Source: Actinomycetes bacterium | Lineage (GTDB): Bacteria > Actinomycetota > Actinomycetes > Mycobacteriales > Micromonosporaceae | Assembly: GCA_023402505.1 (NCBI GenBank) | Contig: JAEYGD010000423.1 | Span: forward strand, 1-21,836 | Length of the DNA stretch: 21,836 nucleotides | Direction of reading: 5' to 3' | Shown here: positions 21,329 to 21,836 of the stretch, one piece after another | Numbering within the stretch: the stretch's first letter is position 1 | How the letters are laid out: each line of letters begins with the position of its first letter | Notes under the pieces: model-generated | The model's input: only the letters and a program-made list of their open reading frames with translations | Told to the model about the DNA's origin: nothing | Databases searched by the model: none | Position numbers and translations under genes: made by a program

Positions 21329-21805
21329 GTGCCCGAGCACACCTTCCGCGTCAACGGCGAGCAGGTCACCGTCGACGTCGCCGACGACGAGCGCCTCTTG
21401 TGGGTGCTGCGCGACATCCTCGGCATCACCGGACCCAAGTACGGGTGTGGCATCAACGTCTGCAAGGCGTGCACCAGCCACCTCAACGGCAAGGAGATCA
21501 ATCCCTGCGCGGTCCCGGTCAGGGATCTCCAGCCGACCGACGAGGTCACCACCATCGAAGGGCTACCGGCCACGGTCGGCAGGGACCTGCACCCGATGCA
21601 GCAGGCCTGGCTCGACTTCGACGTCTCCCAGTGCGGCTACTGCCAACCCGGGCAGATCATGGCGGCGGTGGCGCTGGTCCGACGGGTCGCCGCCGAGGGC
21701 CGGACCGTCACCGACGCGGACCTCGACGAGCTGCGGAACATCTGCCGGTGCGGCACGTACCTCCGCATCCGCGAAGCGATCAAGGCGGGCGCCCGGGCGA
21801 TGTGA
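21329..21805 (+). CDS. oxiA: OxiA: [2Fe-2S] subunit of the molybdenum hydroxylase
   Basis: The small electron-transfer subunit (158 residues) partnering OxiB. The N-terminal ferredoxin-like domain has Cys40, Cys45, Cys48 (YGCGINVCKAC) and Cys60. The C-terminal helical [2Fe-2S] domain has Cys102 and Cys105 (SQCGYCQPGQ) and Cys139 and Cys141 (NICRCGTY). All eight cluster ligands are present and the length is normal. The Lys in CKAC, where many relatives have Gly, is a small oddity. It has no signal peptide, so if OxiB goes through the Tat system, OxiA would have to travel bound to it. The start is the GTG at 21329 with AAGGAG 6 bases upstream, 15 bases after oxiB. A hairpin follows directly. 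Confidence 0.95.
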   Translation: MPEHTFRVNGEQVTVDVADDERLLWVLRDILGITGPKYGCGINVCKACTSHLNGKEINPCAVPVRDLQPTDEVTTIEGLPATVGRDLHPMQQAWLDFDVSQCGYCQPGQIMAAVALVRRVAAEGRTVTDADLDELRNICRCGTYLRIREAIKAGARAM

Positions 21806-21808
21806 GGT

Positions 21809-21836
21809 GCGCGCGCCCGGTCGCACGGGCGCGCGC
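21809..21836 (+). terminator. Stem-loop terminator after oxiA
   Basis: GCGCGCGCCCG (21809-21819) pairs perfectly with CGGGCGCGCGC (21826-21836) around a 6-base loop, three bases after the oxiA stop. The window ends at its right edge, so the stem may be longer. Confidence 0.75.

Overview
The window is very GC-rich, with strong G/C preference at third codon positions. Its lysA–hom–thrC run next to argS, the DUF3105/DUF305 pair and the general protein flavour point to a filamentous actinobacterium, most likely Micromonosporaceae (Micromonospora or Actinoplanes type). The genus is an inference; there is no 16S gene here.

Left part (1–9024, all minus strand) is housekeeping plus transport. It holds the 5' portion of an RND efflux permease that runs off the left edge, then thrC, hom, lysA and argS. 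In transcription order argS, a 56-codon repeat ORF, lysA and hom are joined by stop/start overlaps (TAATG, TGATG, ATGA), and thrC follows after a hairpin. The linker between argS and lysA is built from three 57-bp units that stay open as a coupled reading frame, which is one of the oddest items in the window.

Middle part (9125–12550, plus strand): a DUF3105 membrane protein and a DUF305 membrane protein ending at a strong hairpin terminator, a decayed IS630-type transposase, a tRNA-Arg(CCG) gene with its own promoter and terminator, and a small membrane protein that appears to be leaderless.

Right part (12505–21836) is a catabolic locus for polyisoprene (natural rubber). On the minus strand lie a TetR regulator, an SDR oxidoreductase, an acyl-CoA dehydrogenase preceded by two TetR-type palindromes, and a second TetR regulator (LcpR candidate). 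Diverging on the plus strand are two tandem latex-clearing-protein genes (lcp1, lcp2; Tat-exported b-type haem rubber oxygenases) and then oxiB and oxiA, the two subunits of a molybdenum hydroxylase. The proposed flow is: secreted Lcp enzymes cut rubber into oligo-isoprenoids with aldehyde and ketone ends, OxiBA oxidises the aldehydes to acids, and acyl-CoA dehydrogenase and SDR take part in beta-oxidation-like breakdown after CoA activation. The lcp-oxiB-oxiA order matches the known Streptomyces sp. K30 arrangement. What looks new is the tandem lcp pair with a shared upstream element, the hairpin between the two genes, a Tat-like signal on OxiB, and the two separate regulator/operator sets.
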